From Lumbricus rubellus (lineage: Eukaryota; Annelida; Clitellata; Crassiclitellata; Lumbricidae): DNA of 64,000 bases. The first letter of the stretch is position 1; each line of letters opens with the position of its first letter. Position numbers and translations under genes: made by a program. The notes under the pieces are model-generated. The model ran no database searches, was not told the origin of the DNA, and saw nothing but the letters and a program-made list of their open reading frames with translations. Where the stretch lies: contig OX243814.1 of the NCBI GenBank assembly GCA_945859605.1, positions 31,264,673 through 31,328,672 of the forward strand. Direction: 5' to 3'. Below, piece after piece: positions 25,297 through 39,800 of the stretch.

Positions 25297-28200
25297 TTAA
25301 ACAGATCTAAACAGACGCAACTTAGGTGGATGGTAAACGAACGATGAGCAGAAGCAGATCAAACAGTATCCATGAGCGAGCGAGAGACGAAAATAGAGAA
25401 ATAGTACTCAGGGTTTTATCATAGGCTTCAACACCTATTCAAAACCCCTTCATCAAACTGTAGAAAATCTATGGTACTGCAGTACACAGCTACCAAATTT
25501 AAGCGATCACCATGTGGAAACCTCCCACTTGGCCTTAACTTGCAGTTTTGCTTTTAAAAGTAAAAATTGGATGCTCACCATCATGTAGACAAATATATGA
25601 AATATAGAAATGAAAATACCGGAAAAAGTGAGAGATTTGGAGAAAGCCAAATCCAGAGCATGATTCAGAGAAAAAGAACGGCAATTTCAAGCTGATCAAC
25701 ATCGATACACAAAATGTGATTTTATTTGCAGCAACACTGATCTTTAAAATAATCACATTCTTGGAATCAACAAGTCTTACAGTGCTTAATAACGTTATCA
25801 TCAACTAGGAACAATCAAAATCAATCAATATTGTTACTTCCTACAAACCCCACATCCAAAAAAGTAGCCTTGCATCAGCTAGACCGTTCCATAAAGAAAC
25901 TTTAGAATAGATCTTCTTTCCCAGTGGGTTAATTCAGAGCCTAATACATTATCAGCGGTATCCACTGAGCTCTGTATAGGGTTCTAGGGCAATTCTGAGC
26001 TGGGCAATTCGGAGCGAACAATTGGGAGCCAGATAATTGGAAGCTGCTATATCGGAACAGTCGAGAATTTTTATAATGGTTCGTTTGCCGGAAGAGCAAG
26101 TGCTGCAATTTCAATTTACTCTGAACTGTCAGCTCTAAAATGCCTGGCTTTAAAATGTCCGCTATGAATCATCCAGTCACCCTCTATAAAGTAAGCATGT
26201 GAAGCAACACCACCGACGTAACACAAAAGAAAGTGATTTCTTTATACAGTACCAATACATGAAATTTGTAACTGAAATAGTATCTACTCTTCGACTCCAT
26301 TTCTCTTATAACTGCTGAAATAAATATAAATAAAATTACCCTCAGTATTTTTATTTCAAATACAGATGTCAAGCACCATATGAATAGTACAGCCTGCCTC
26401 ATTACAGGTTCATACTTAAAGCATGCATAGTTAATGACAGTTTAGCGATGTTTTTATCACGTTGCGTTTGATTTTCAAATTGCATACAAATGAAGTAATA
26501 ACAAAGATATTTATTTATTAATTCGAACTGAAAATTGTGCAGTAAGATTACATATTAGAGTAGTTACAGATGATGACAAGTTCGACAGTAGTCAAATTTA
26601 ACTGCATGACAGCGTGCAAGGCGCCATCTACCCTCTGCTCATTTTACAAGGAGTGAGTTGAAAGTCGAGTCAACGTTATCGTTCAGCCTTATGATCTTAG
26701 TGACAGTGTGTAACCATTCAACATCTACTTGCTCAATTTGAAACTTCAGTTATACATTTGAATTTACTTGCAGTCAAATTTACAAGATTCAAAGTATTAC
26801 TCGTTGTCAAAAGTAAAATCCAAAGAAGAAAAAACATGCATACCAAAAATAATAAAATTACTAAAATTACTATATTTGACTAGAATAAAAACTGAAAAAT
26901 TAGAAATCAAGCAATACATGTGTGACCAGACAAAGCACTAGATGATGCTGTTCAGTGAATTCTAATGGCTTCGTAATATATTTATACAAAGAATATCTGC
27001 TGATTTATGCCATACAGTATGTTGCATGCATGTTACAAAGAATGAAAGGGAACCAAATGATGACAATATGGACAATAAACAAAGACATAACATGACTTAG
27101 ACTAAACATGACGGCAGCACTAACTTTTACAAATGACCAAAAGAAATTAGGAGATCATTTATTTGCATTTATCATCTTTTCTGTAGAATTCAAGCTAGCA
27201 GAATTCAAGTTAGCAGAATTCAAGCTAGCATTGCACAGCACAGAAAATCATGCAGTTACTCGCATTTTTATAAATATTATTAGGTTAATGCAAACTTACC
27301 AAGTGACCCCAAAGAAATAGAATATAGTCCAACAATCCAGTGCAACCACCCAACCTTCTTATCTTCATGAGCAACTTACAATCTAGGCGCTAGTACTGAA
27401 TCCACTTCCCCATAGACCTTACATTTCATTCCCCTCCAATTACATCAACCTTAACGTTGGAAACTACTACACACAAGTCATTCAATCAAAAACTAAATAT
27501 ACTTTCTTGCACTGTGCAATCTTTTCTCGTTCCACTACCCTTGCCTCCTTCACTGGTCCAATAATATTCTGAAGATCATTAGCCAAAGCTCTTTGACTCT
27601 ATTCTGCAAAATCTGCATGCCTGAATCTTGGATCTTCGTGCAGAATAGAACCTCACCATACACTCCTCACAATTTTGCTGTGACAGACGATTTCTCATTA
27701 GCTGAATTTCCCCGACATAGCTTGTATGGGTGCTGTAGAAATCTAGAGATATAATGCCTACGATCCCAAATTAAGATGTGTGCGTCGACACTATACGTGT
27801 CAAGCCAGTTATAAACAAGGACACCGTCAAGAAACGCAACTGCCTTCGTCGTATACCGCAAATATCCCATATAAAGGCAATCGCCAATCATAGCAATGTC
27901 AAAAGCAGAAAGACTTCAACGTATATGATCATTGAGACGACCATAGAAATCCTTCGAAGCGTATTTTTTAAGTTCTACAAAAAAACTAGTTACTAACTTC
28001 AGACATTGTTGTCAGCTGATCTGCTGAAAGCAGCTCTTTCAACAGCTGCACGTTCATGCGCATAAATTATTCAGCGACAGGGTCGATCAATCAGCCAACA
28101 ACACATATCGGGTTTCTAACCGTACTGAAATCTGGCATTTTAATGTCGAGTAAGAGGAGTTTTCGTACATTTTTACATCGGACTTTTACCAGTCGATCAA

Positions 28201-28495
28201 ATGACTGCTTAATGTCATTGTTTTCAGGTTGCCTAAGGTTAGTGCGCCAACAAATAATAGATGGTGCGCTAACTTTAAAAGACGCTGTAAGTAAGTAAGT
28301 CAGTTGGTTTAGAGACTGCATGGCGATGTTTCGCAACGTAGCGTAAAGTAATATTTCTTTATTTTAGCGTCGTGGGGTGAACTCTATATCAAGTTGCATG
28401 TCTGGTAAGACAGTAACCCTGCGCAAAACGCTATGTTAAACGCTGCATTATCCTCTATCAAAACAAAATCAGCGCTTTTTAATTCAGATTAGGCG

Positions 28496-28555
28496 TTGGT
28501 CTATATTAAGTCACAGTATAAATAATTATTTATACTGTGATTAAGTTTAGGCCAA
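28496..28555. repeat. 60-bp palindrome
   Basis: The centre lies between 28525 and 28526. The inner 28 bases are a perfect palindrome (CACAGTATAAATAA and its inverse), and the outer parts, TTGGTCTA against TAGGCCAA, pair with a few mismatches. It could be a tiny inverted-repeat element or a cruciform-prone site. Confidence 0.7.
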
Positions 28556-29053
28556 TATATATATATATATTCATTCGGGGAATTCAAATATATATCACTT
28601 TAACTATAGGCTATATGCATACAAGCTGATTTAACTAATTAATTAGGCTAATAATTATTGTCCTGGTGTCCCGATTTTGCGATTTTTATTAAGAGCACTT
28701 GGCCCGAGCATAACTGGAGTCTAGGCTATGCTGGCATCAATTGGGCGGGTATCCGTATAACGAGATTCAACAAAATCTACATCAAGATCACCATGATCAA
28801 GATAAACCATTCGCTAGTAGGCTATGATCCTGGTTAGGCTAACTGCCTGGGATTCTTTTATAATAGCTCAACCAGAATAAGCTGAGTCTGTTTACAAAAC
28901 TGTTTTATTGGATGGCGCACAGCCTGCTGGCAAGTTAGACACTCTCGTGGCCTTTGCCCTCGTGATGTATCGTTACGTTGTGATGGTCGGTCGATCAGAT
29001 TTGTTTTAGGTATAATTTAAGGAAATAATACTTTCCTAGCATATTCCGTCAAC

Positions 29054-32000
29054 ATGACGAACGCTGATACTCACGAGTACCCTCCCTTCCAGCTAGGAAG
29101 GTCGCGATTTGATCAGGTATTGTATAAAACTCTGGACCATAGAGTGTATAAAATGTGCAGACGACGAAACTTGAGTGCCCAACATGAACCCTGGAGACTC
29201 CTAATATTATATAATTATAGCATGGATCTAGATTGCTGGCTTGGTCCGACATCCAGAGCTATTATCGCGCGTGCACGAGATGCATGATATAATGTACAAG
29301 AGTAAAATTCTTGTAAAGCGTATATGTAAACGTCTGGTAGCCTACACTAAAAAAGCAGGTATACGAGGTTACAACTTGCTGTGAAATGGAAAACTGCAAA
29401 AAACTCATCCATATGTTGGAGGCTATAGACTATAGAGCTCTGATTGTGTTTTGATAAAATGCCAGAATCTGTTGCTTTGATCGAAAAGGCTAGTTGTTTC
29501 TGATTATGTGTGTATATTATATACGGGGTCATTATGGAGAGTGCAAAAGACGCAGAGAAAGGAAAGTAGTTTTGAAACAGTGGAAAGAATTCCGTGCATA
29601 AAGTGTGGAAAAATAAGTGCCACACTTTAAACCCTGGGAATGATGCATGTGCAGTTAATAGCAAAGAATGTGTCAATGGAGAGAGCTGATTCAAAATTGC
29701 AGAACCGATGAAGGCAAGGCTTGGGTTTTGACCCTAGCAGTCCTTGCGGTACAAGGAAATCACTGCTGTCAAGTGAGCGTAGTGGACAAAGGTAAGAGGT
29801 TGAAGTCTGCAGGCAGATGAAATCACAAAGATACTTGGCTGTAGTTGATGTTGCACAAGATTTCTACAGCGCTAAGTGTGCCACAAGTGCAGAATATTTA
29901 AATAATATTTTCAATGGTTCTGAAAATTATTTTTCGAGGACCATCCAGATAGAATGCTCATCCCTCTGGGCTGATCAGTAAAATTCTTAATTCCAGCCCA
30001 AAACACAGACTTAGATTTCGTGTGTAAAAGCTGCTAGTAGTTGGTGTTTTGTGGCAATCGCCGAAAGCTTTCAATGTGCTGTGTCCTTAAAACGTGTCAT
30101 GATACGTATAGCTGTCATTGTTGCTTTTGTAGGATTTTTATTTAGTTTTTTCATTTTATTTGTAGTCGAACTTCCAGGGACGTCTGAGACATTTTCTCGA
30201 CATTACAGATCCAAGAACTTTATTTACCTCAAAGGTAAATTCTTCCTTTGGAGATCACTGTTGTATTCAAATATTAAAGGCTGTATTTTTAAAAATGATC
30301 TAAATGCAGTGGTTAAAGTGGTTTGGGTGAGCAACTGAAAGCAGTGGGAACGCCGATGAAGTTTTATTGCCAAATTCAAATAAAACTGTCTGATTACCCG
30401 AAACTGTCAGACTTTATTGATAATAATAAATATATCTAGGTAATTTTTATCTAATTTTTTCGGTTTTCTCTCTTCTATTTTAGACTCAACTTGACCATTC
30501 CCTGAAACTCTTGGATCAGTTTAAAGTCAACCAGCTTCCGAGTGGAGTGACTGACAAGGAATTATGGGAAGCACAGAAGATCAAACAGGTGTTGGCTTCA
30601 ATACCATGGTCCACACATTTTGAATCTTTATAAAGAATCTTTATAATTTAATTTGAATTTTTTATGGAGTTTGGCTATGAACATAATATGGAGCAAAACA
30701 GTGTATTAAAAAAATTCAAGCAGCAACAGCCTATGTTTTAAAGTCTGGTGCAAATATATATTGAATGACTTTTCTTCACCAGATGTAGTATATTGACTAT
30801 TCCTCCAATCCTACCCTGCCCTGCCTCTCAAGTGGCTGTATGCTTTGTCCTCAGCCCCATGGTTTCTCTCTCTTTCTCTCTCTAGCAAAGGTGACAGTAG
30901 CTTTATTTAACATAAAACATATTCAGACGTAACTATGAATAGAAACTCTACCTCAGCTTCTTTCACAATGGGTGATTTACTAGGTCCACACAAACCAGTC
31001 TCGTCTGACTGATCAACATAGCATAACATGCTGCGTTCTTGTCAGCTTGTACAATGTACATTGTACATTTTGTACAAGTTAATAAAGGAAATTTGATTTA
31101 GTAAAGAAATCCCACTAGCCTACCAAGCAAAGATCTGTAGGAAGAAATTGGCTGCTATGTGCTTGGTCTGAATTGAATGAGGTCAGTTACAGGGTGTCCA
31201 ATAAGTTCGTGAACGATTTTGCTAGCTTGTTACAAAAAATATACACAACAAAAATCAATAATTCTTGTACCATTTAATAGGCAATAGTGTTGTCTTTGTT
31301 GGCTATAACAGCTTTCATTCGTCTGGGTAAAGATTCGATGAGGTTGTACAAAGTTTCAACCGATATCGAATTCCATGTTTTCGCAAACGACGTTTTAGCT
31401 GAGCAGGAGTATTTGGTTCAGGATCGTTGTAGACACTGCTTGAGAGTATACTCCAAAGAATTTCAATCGGTGAGAGATCAGGAGAGTTTGGAGGCCAGTT
31501 TTCAATGTAGTTAGGAATATTTTCGTTCAGCCATGCTCGCGAAACAGCAGATGTATGTGCTCGCGAATAACAACCGTTTTTTCCTCTGAGCGTCTGTTAG
31601 CAATGGCGCCTTTCTGCGTTTCCAACTTCTCCACTTTAACTCCCCTTTCATATACATGTAATTTCTGATTGTTTCTTTGTTGTCCTTAAGTCCACCTGTT
31701 TTGAGAGATTTTTCTATCTGTCTCAATCCAAGTCCTCGTCTGTATTTCGCCTTTTTGGTTATTTTAATAGCAGCCTGTGTCAAAATCTTTGGTCGACCGC
31801 ATCGTGCATGATCTCCTAACTCGCCTTGCTTGCTTCCTTCAACCCATTTTGCTACCCAACCTTTCGATCATCCTAATTTATCGCCTTTAGCGGAATATGA
31901 ATATCCTTCTTCATCAAGAATAGCAGCTTTCGAGCGTAACTGAACGTCTTCTATTTTCCCCATTTTCCCCAAGTTTGTTTATGAAAAACGATCGCGAACT

Positions 32001-32352
32001 GCATAAAATTTGCTAAAAATAGCCCTTCCGCATAAATTGATGACGTCATGTCCTCGTTGCAAAAAACTAACACTTTTTACACTTTTTGGTTTCGAGACAT
32101 AAAGCTCTTTCAAATGACATAAGCATTATTAATGTTTGTTGCAAAATTTTTCTGCTATCTGCAAGCAAAATCGTTCACGAACTTATTGGACACCCTATAT
32201 CAGTTACAAGATGTCTGATAAAACTGATTGAATTTTGATTGGATTTATTATACTTTAGGGTTGTTGCATTGACGACATGCACAGATATATCTTTCTGTTT
32301 CACTCTAGGTTCACCAGAGATTTCTGTTGTTAAGTCAATAACAATTGATTGG

Positions 32353-32383
<31 letters not shown>

Positions 32384-33182
32384 ATTGATTGATTGAATTC
32401 AGTGTTTACAAAGTGCATCATTGACTTGAACTCAGAGATGAGTTCAGCTACAGACATTTGAGTAGGTTAAGTAATCATAATCTCCAAATTTCTAAAGCGC
32501 TACTTGAAGGCCAAGCGCAGGGCACCAGCTTATTCACGAGCGCTAAGTTACAACTAATGTCCATCATCTTAGGCATGGTGTAGGAAACTGTGAGCTATTA
32601 GTATGAATTTCAACAATGATTTTTTTCACAGTGCTGCTGCAACTTGATGTAGGCTGCTTTGTTTCTAGGCCATAATTCATCCTGACACTGGAGAGAAGAT
32701 TTTCATGCCTTTCCGAATGTCCGGTAAATTTAACGCTGAATTATTATTGAAACAGCTGCTTTCAGACAAAATACAACAATGATGAATTCTGTGAATGCGT
32801 AGTACTTATTTTGGACAACCACAGAAAAAGCAGATTAAAAATTGGTTATTAATTTGCCTAATATAATTGGTAGATATTAAATGTACAATTTGTACAGAGT
32901 GTACTTTTGACCTTTGTACGGTGGCTTTATAAAATTTCAATATTATGTGCTAGTTTATGCTACCAATTGAACACCGAACAACATTACAAAGGCGAACAGA
33001 AGCAAAGTATAATTAATGGATTTAGTACATAGACTGGAAGAAAGTTAAATAATTATGTTTAAAGCTTATCTTTATTAAATTCATAACATATGAATTAATC
33101 TTTTAGGCATAATGTGAATGTTCCCTCTGATAATGGATTTCTCTGATATTTCCAGAGCCACGCACCGCACGTACACTATGTG

Positions 33183-33227
<45 letters not shown>

Positions 33228-33867
33228 AATTATGTCCTTTGAAGAATGTATATACCTTGTGATTTTGTCTGTTTCAGGGTTTGTGCCTTTTGGATCACCA
33301 ATTGTATGTACCAGATTTTCTCAGTCAATTTTGTCTATTGAATCTTTTTTATTAAGATGAGAAAAGAATTTTTTTCTCTGTTAATCACAAGAAGCTGCTT
33401 TCCCAAGGCTTTTTTAACCTTTGTTATGCAATTCTGACGAGTTAGTGTAGGATCAGGGCTACAGCTGAGCAGCATAAAATTAGCATTTTTAGCTTAGCAC
33501 TGGATGCAAGTTGACAATTCCCTTTCTAGTCACATTGGATGCAAGTTGTTTACAAGATTATACCGTAGTGTTTTGTATTACTTGTCTGATCAATGCAATT
33601 TAATTTTCTTTAAATATCAGTAAAAGCATTGCAGTGAGTATCTTGATAATTCAATGTTGAATCTGAAGACTTTGTGTTCTGGAGAAATAAGGGTGACATC
33701 TGTTAGATTGAATGACTACATGGGTTACAATCTATGGAGACATTTAAATCCAGTCTCAAAACTTACCTATTCAAACAATCGTATATTTAATTGTCAGTAA
33801 CTTGTTATCACGTGTGCAGCGCCCTTTCCTTCGGCCTCGGCTGAGCTACGGCGCTATATAAATCGTC

Positions 33868-33898
<31 letters not shown>

Positions 33899-36800
33899 TG
33901 AGTTTCCTGACTGGCGTTTGATTTGTTGTGTGCTGACAGGTTGTTGGGTTGCTTCTTCCAAATCAAACGCTGAAGCAAATGATATTCTGGCAATGGCTCA
34001 ACCAGAGCCATAATGCTTGTGTCAACTATTCTAACCGTAATGCCACCAAGGTAATCTTCTTGCCATAAAAGTCTGGTGATTTTATGTTTTTAGAGATGTC
34101 ACAGAGTCCTCAAATGGCTAAAAATATCAACAATTGACTCATGGTGGGCTATATAGATTAATCAATGCTCAAGACTTGTCAACGAAGTCATTGTAAAGTA
34201 TATAAGCTTACCATTTAGATATGCAGTTGAGCCATTATGCTTGATTTACTGTTGATAAAGTAAGCGGTACACTGCTATTTCTGAAATTGTTGTCCTGCAT
34301 GATTTGATGGTAAGAACTATATACCACACATGATGTACAAGAACATTTATTAGTTAGTTTGGTCAAATAATGTGCAAAGTTACAATTAGTATTATTTGTA
34401 AACACTAGTTACTAGTCAGGCATGAAGGGTGCACATACATGTAAGTAGGCAGAGTGTATGATTAACAAATAGACATACTTATCCAAAATCATGGAAAATG
34501 CTATTGTTTTTTTAACTCATCTATTGTATAATATTGTTCATGGTAGTAGGTCATTGTGTTATAAGCTGTTGTTGAATTATTTTTCAAAATTGTGTGAATG
34601 GCTTAGTGATGGTTTTGCAATTTCAGGAAACGCCGACGTCACGGTTCTTGATGGGATACTTCGGAGCTGTTTCCAGTGCAGTTGGAATTGCGGTAAGGTC
34701 TGCTCTCCAGTTTGGCATCTTCTTATGTCCACTCTTTGTTCATCTAAAAGTTCAGAATTCAAACTCTGACCAAAGCTTCATCTGCACAATTGGCATAATT
34801 AACAAATGATATTCGTGGTGTATAAATTCAGATATTGATTAGCGTTATTCTTTTTAGGAGCAGAAGCTTGCCAAAGATTCGTTCTTTTCTCCATTGAAAG
34901 CTATAGGAGTCTCCGTTGTATTGATTCTTTTAATTTGAGATCAGTAGTTAATATTTGCTGTGCCTGTTAAGTCGTTGTTCCAGATTATCATCTTCAGCAG
35001 TTATTTGTGCTCTTTATATATACATGGACAATTGTTATTGAGCACATTTAACAAACTTATAGAAGAAAGCAAAATATATGAAAATGATAAGATGTGATGG
35101 AAATTTCTGAGATTCATTGTATCAACCACAACATGTAAGATTGATTAGGTTTTTTAATGGCATTGCAAATGAGGTAATCGAGTTTGTTGTGTTTTTTCCT
35201 AGATTGGATTGAGTCTACTTATTCGACGTGCCCATAATTTAAGTCCCGCAGTGAAGTTAATTATTCAAAAATTTGTGCCTTTTCCCGCAGTGGGTGTGTA
35301 CTGTTCCTTTCATTTTCATTTAAATAGATGTAGAATTGTTTGTTAAATCAATTCACATTACATACAAATTTATCAGTCTTTAGATTTAGTCTTAGATATT
35401 TTTAGTCACTTCAAATATATATCTTTGACAGATGTTAAACTGCAGCAAATTTATTATAAAGTGTCATCTTACCTTTTTGGTTGAAGCAATAGCTGGTTGA
35501 TTCCCTTTTGCTAAACATTCTTAATCCAGAAGGTTTTCTGTACATCTTCAAGTTCCAAAGAATATTTAAGGTCCATCGATGACATGGTAAACTGAATTGT
35601 AATGCAGTTAAAACTAGCCTTTAGTTCAAATGGTAGATGCGAAACTCCATCAAGTAACTTTGGAACGTGCTTTCTCCTTCTGTTCGCTCTACATTTCTGT
35701 ATGGCAGTCTATGTTTTTCCTTGTTTCCTCAGAACATGCTTCTTCTTGCAGGTATTGTGCACTGGGAGCACTTCTGAGCAATTCACTCTGCTAGAGGTGC
35801 TTTATGACTGCTTAAATACAATACAAGTAGCTCCCCAGCAGTCAGGTAATGACATCATTTGTACAGCATACAAGATATTACTAGCGAGTCTTAATATTTT
35901 ATCTTACCTACCATCTGACGTCTTTTCTTAATTATTTCTTAATGCAGCCACTGCAAGTACGTGCAATGTCATACTGATGCGTAACAATGAATTGTCCGAG
36001 GGTATCGAGATATTCGACAAGGCTGAACGAACCGTAGGAACATCTAAAGTGGCTGCTAAGAAGGCAAGTGATTTATCTTTGTGTGTTTAGCATCTGTCCT
36101 TCAAACTACAGGAAACTTCTGAGGATGATTTTCAAAGAGGCTTAGAAATGATATAATCAACGTAAATTACCTTGCATGACTGTGTTACTACAAATGTTAT
36201 TGATGCAATAGTACGCCATGAATTACTCCAGGTTTTGAACTAGTGGTATCTTTAGGTCATGTCTTGCTTGGCCATCACATAAAAGTCGACATCACATAAA
36301 AGTCGACCAAAAAATTTAATGTTGGAGGGGGAAGTCTATGACCCACGTATGAGTCAATGAACATTTTAATGTTTACCCAATAATCTGATCATTTTATAGC
36401 CCTTTCAATGAAAGGCACCAGTTTAGACCTATATACTGAGCACCATTAACGATTCATAACATTGCACCGCATGTGGTTCAGGAAACAGTTTTGAAATTTC
36501 TCAAGCACGGTGCATCTGTTTGGATATTTCAGGTAGCAACGGTTTTTTTGTATGTGCATCTGATGTGGATTCGAATCTGGTGTCTGCGAGAAGTTCTTGT
36601 AGGGTGCAATAAAATTTCTTATTCTACTGATTTAACATATATTTGGATTCAATTTCCAGGGGTGCACCAATGTGTGGAACAGTCAATATAAACCCGTTTT
36701 GCTAATAGAACAAGCAGCACAATAGACATGCAAGAGCCATACATTTACCAACGCTTCAGTTTGTTCAGGCATTCCACTGCAGTTCAAGTCTCAAGACAAT

Positions 36801-39800
36801 TGATTTGATGTTACAGGCGCTGAAGGAGATGGCTGTCACGAGAATGATTCTTCCAGCTCCAATTCTTCTCATTCCTCCACTCGTTATGACATTCATGGAA
36901 CGGTAATTATTGCTCAACACATGCTGGTCACCTAACATGAATTTGAATGGGGTTGGTTATGAAGTTCATCTGCAAAGAGGGGAGAGGGTTTAGTTGCCCA
37001 AATGTGAACAAAGGGAGGAAGTTTATGCCCCAGTGCGAAGGTGTGCATCCAAATTTTGGTGTAGTACACCTGTGCCCTCATCTGGGAAAACAATGTAGCT
37101 GATCTTGAGAGTGTTAGCACAGTCAGGCTGCAGTGTGTACGCTTAATGCATTGAATCATATTAGTATCTTTCTTACAGTATTGCTGTACCCCACTCCATA
37201 ATATTTGCTCTACGGGATGAACAGAGTAGCCTACCAAAGCCTTAGCACCTTGGTGAAGTGCTATAGTTATTATCGTGTGATGCGGTGTGAGAGTTTTATG
37301 TTAATATTGAGAGATGATGATGATGTTGGTTCTTACAGGACGAGGTTCCTTCGTCGTAATCCTCGAATGCATTTGCCCATCAATGCCGTCGTCACAACAC
37401 TTTCCTTTGCATTAGCGCTGCCTGTTGCAATCGCTCTTTTCCCACAAGTGTCTTCGGTAAGTCATCTAATCACTTGTCTTTCATTAGCATCTGTATCTGT
37501 TTAACCCTTTAGCAACCAGCTGTATATGTTTTCAATGCATTTTGGTAGTTACCGTATTTTCGCGAATATAACACGCACACGGGTATAACACGCACCCGAA
37601 TATAACCCGCTACTTTTTGCGATTTCAGTAAAAATTGAATTATATAAGACGCACCCGACTATAAGACGCACCCATTTTCGTGCATCAAACTACACGTGAT
37701 ACTCGAACGTGTACGCTAACGTTCATGTGACTCATACATTATATAATTTTTGCCTGTGTATATTCGTAACTGGTTCAATTAAACGCAAATTAAAATAATC
37801 TTTTTTTAAATGGAAGATTCCTGTTAAAATGAACGTTTCAATCAAGTCTACTATAATTATAAATATAACGATTCCTTGTAAGCGCGAATTACCTTGTTTC
37901 TGATTCTTTTCTGGCACCAGTTAGGTCTTCACAAGGTAAGGTATTCGTCGTTTAAAAGTTATAGGCCTAACCTGAAAGGAAGACTTCGACATAAGCCGGT
38001 TTCATTAAGCAAAGCGATCTTGTTAAAAGTATTTTTAGTGAATTTAAGTATGCGCCCATTGTAATATTTTGTCGACAATTCAAGTTATATTGAAACCAGA
38101 ATTTATTTAATCAACCCCCACTTCCATATAACCTTAATTTACAAGCATATAACCTACTATCGTGACATGGGGAAATGACGAGTTTATGCTCTACACTTAG
38201 GCCTAGTATTGGCGTTCTCAATAACGACGGTTTTTGACCAGAAAATGTTTTTAAAAATCGCAAATTTACGTCTTTATGCCAAGAAAACATGCTTAAGCGT
38301 GTATATAAGTGGGAGATTATATTTAAAGTGGTAACGAACGCGCGTTACTTTCACGAACGCATATTCGAATAATCCAAGATGGCGGCCCTTGCGGAGGTAT
38401 AGATTCCCGTATAAAATCGCCATTTGCTTGAAGAACTAGTTTTAAATGACGCCAGTTTTGATAAATCTAGCGAATAATAATTGTTTGATATATCAATTGA
38501 CGAAATAAAGTGGGTTTGGCCAGGAAATTCTGACTTTTACACGGGTTCACAGATGGCATTCACGCATTCGCCATGTCACCGCACAGAAGTTGTGATGAAA
38601 CAATTTGGTAATTAGCAAGCCTTTCTGGCAAATTTATACTTCATTTTTGATGCCGTGGACAATATTTATATTTTAATGTGGAAGAGCTAGCGGATGACAC
38701 TAAAAAGGAAAATTAAGGACTGTGTGAAAACCGCAAAAAATTATGCGCTATAACAATTCAAAGCCTTAATTTCCTGAACTCCATACCTGCGCTGTGCGAG
38801 CGATAATACACAATATTGTGTTCATTCGTTTATTTAAAATTGAAAACGACGGACAATTACAATTTATTTACAGTAATATTTGACTTTTATATTTAAAGTC
38901 AAATAATATTTTTTCCATTTTCAATTGTGATTTTCTGCGGCTCTGACATTGTATGATAATGATGATAAACGAATATTTGTACTGACGTCGGACTTTACGC
39001 CCTATCATTTCGTCGACGTCCATGCCTCTGTATTGTAAGTAAAAAACCTGTTTACAGCAGTTTCTGACCATGACCTGAAAATAATCTGGTTCAAAATTTG
39101 GCTGTGTAAAAAATAATTTGTATAACACGCCCCCGAGTATACCCCGCGTGTAGGGTGCGTGGTTTGTAAAAACTTATATAACCCGCGTGTTATATTCGCG
39201 AAAATACGGTAGTACATGCTGGTTGTTAAAGTGTTAATCTACTGTGATCTAAGAACTTCTTCACTGCTAGAGTGCGTTACTTGCCATCATCTCGAAGGCA
39301 ATCACACGCTGACTGTTGGACTTGGGTCCCAGAGCTGGACTGCGGTCATTTTGGGGCCTTGCCATTTCAGTCATGCAAGTGGCCCCAAGATTTGAGAATT
39401 TGCATGTCTAGAATATTTGTATATTGCATATATTTACCTTCTGCGATGGTAGTGGGTTGTAGTGTGTCTCCTGAAATGCACCACTTTACTTTTACTATAC
39501 ATGGCTTTTTTACAAAAAATTTAATGTTTCTGTAAAGATGTTAATGTATGGACGCACCATTTGTCACTCGTTTCATTAACACTGTAACATATGGCATGTC
39601 TCTCGTATGCTTCCAATCTGTTTTCAAACAGTTGCTGTGACAGGAGTTGGGACCTACGCAAATGTTTGTATCTAAATGCAGTTTTACTTTCAAGCCTACA
39701 AACTATTTGATTTGCAACTACAAAGTGTAACCTTTTCATATGCCAGAATCTCGAATGTGAACCATACAGATTGTGACATCATTTGTATGTACAACTTTTT

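Larger units (their letters stand above)
23774..29053. other. Intergenic region between divergent genes
   Basis: This separates the minus-strand nuclear receptor from plus-strand SFXN5. No coding exon was recognised. It holds a minimal TTAA palindrome (25273-25296), a degenerate run of four ATTCGGAGC-like words (25990-26045), a 15-bp direct repeat in three copies built on GAATTCAAGCTAGCA (27186-27230), and a 60-bp palindrome (28496-28555). The right end should contain the SFXN5 promoter, but no clear core element stands out. Confidence 0.5.
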
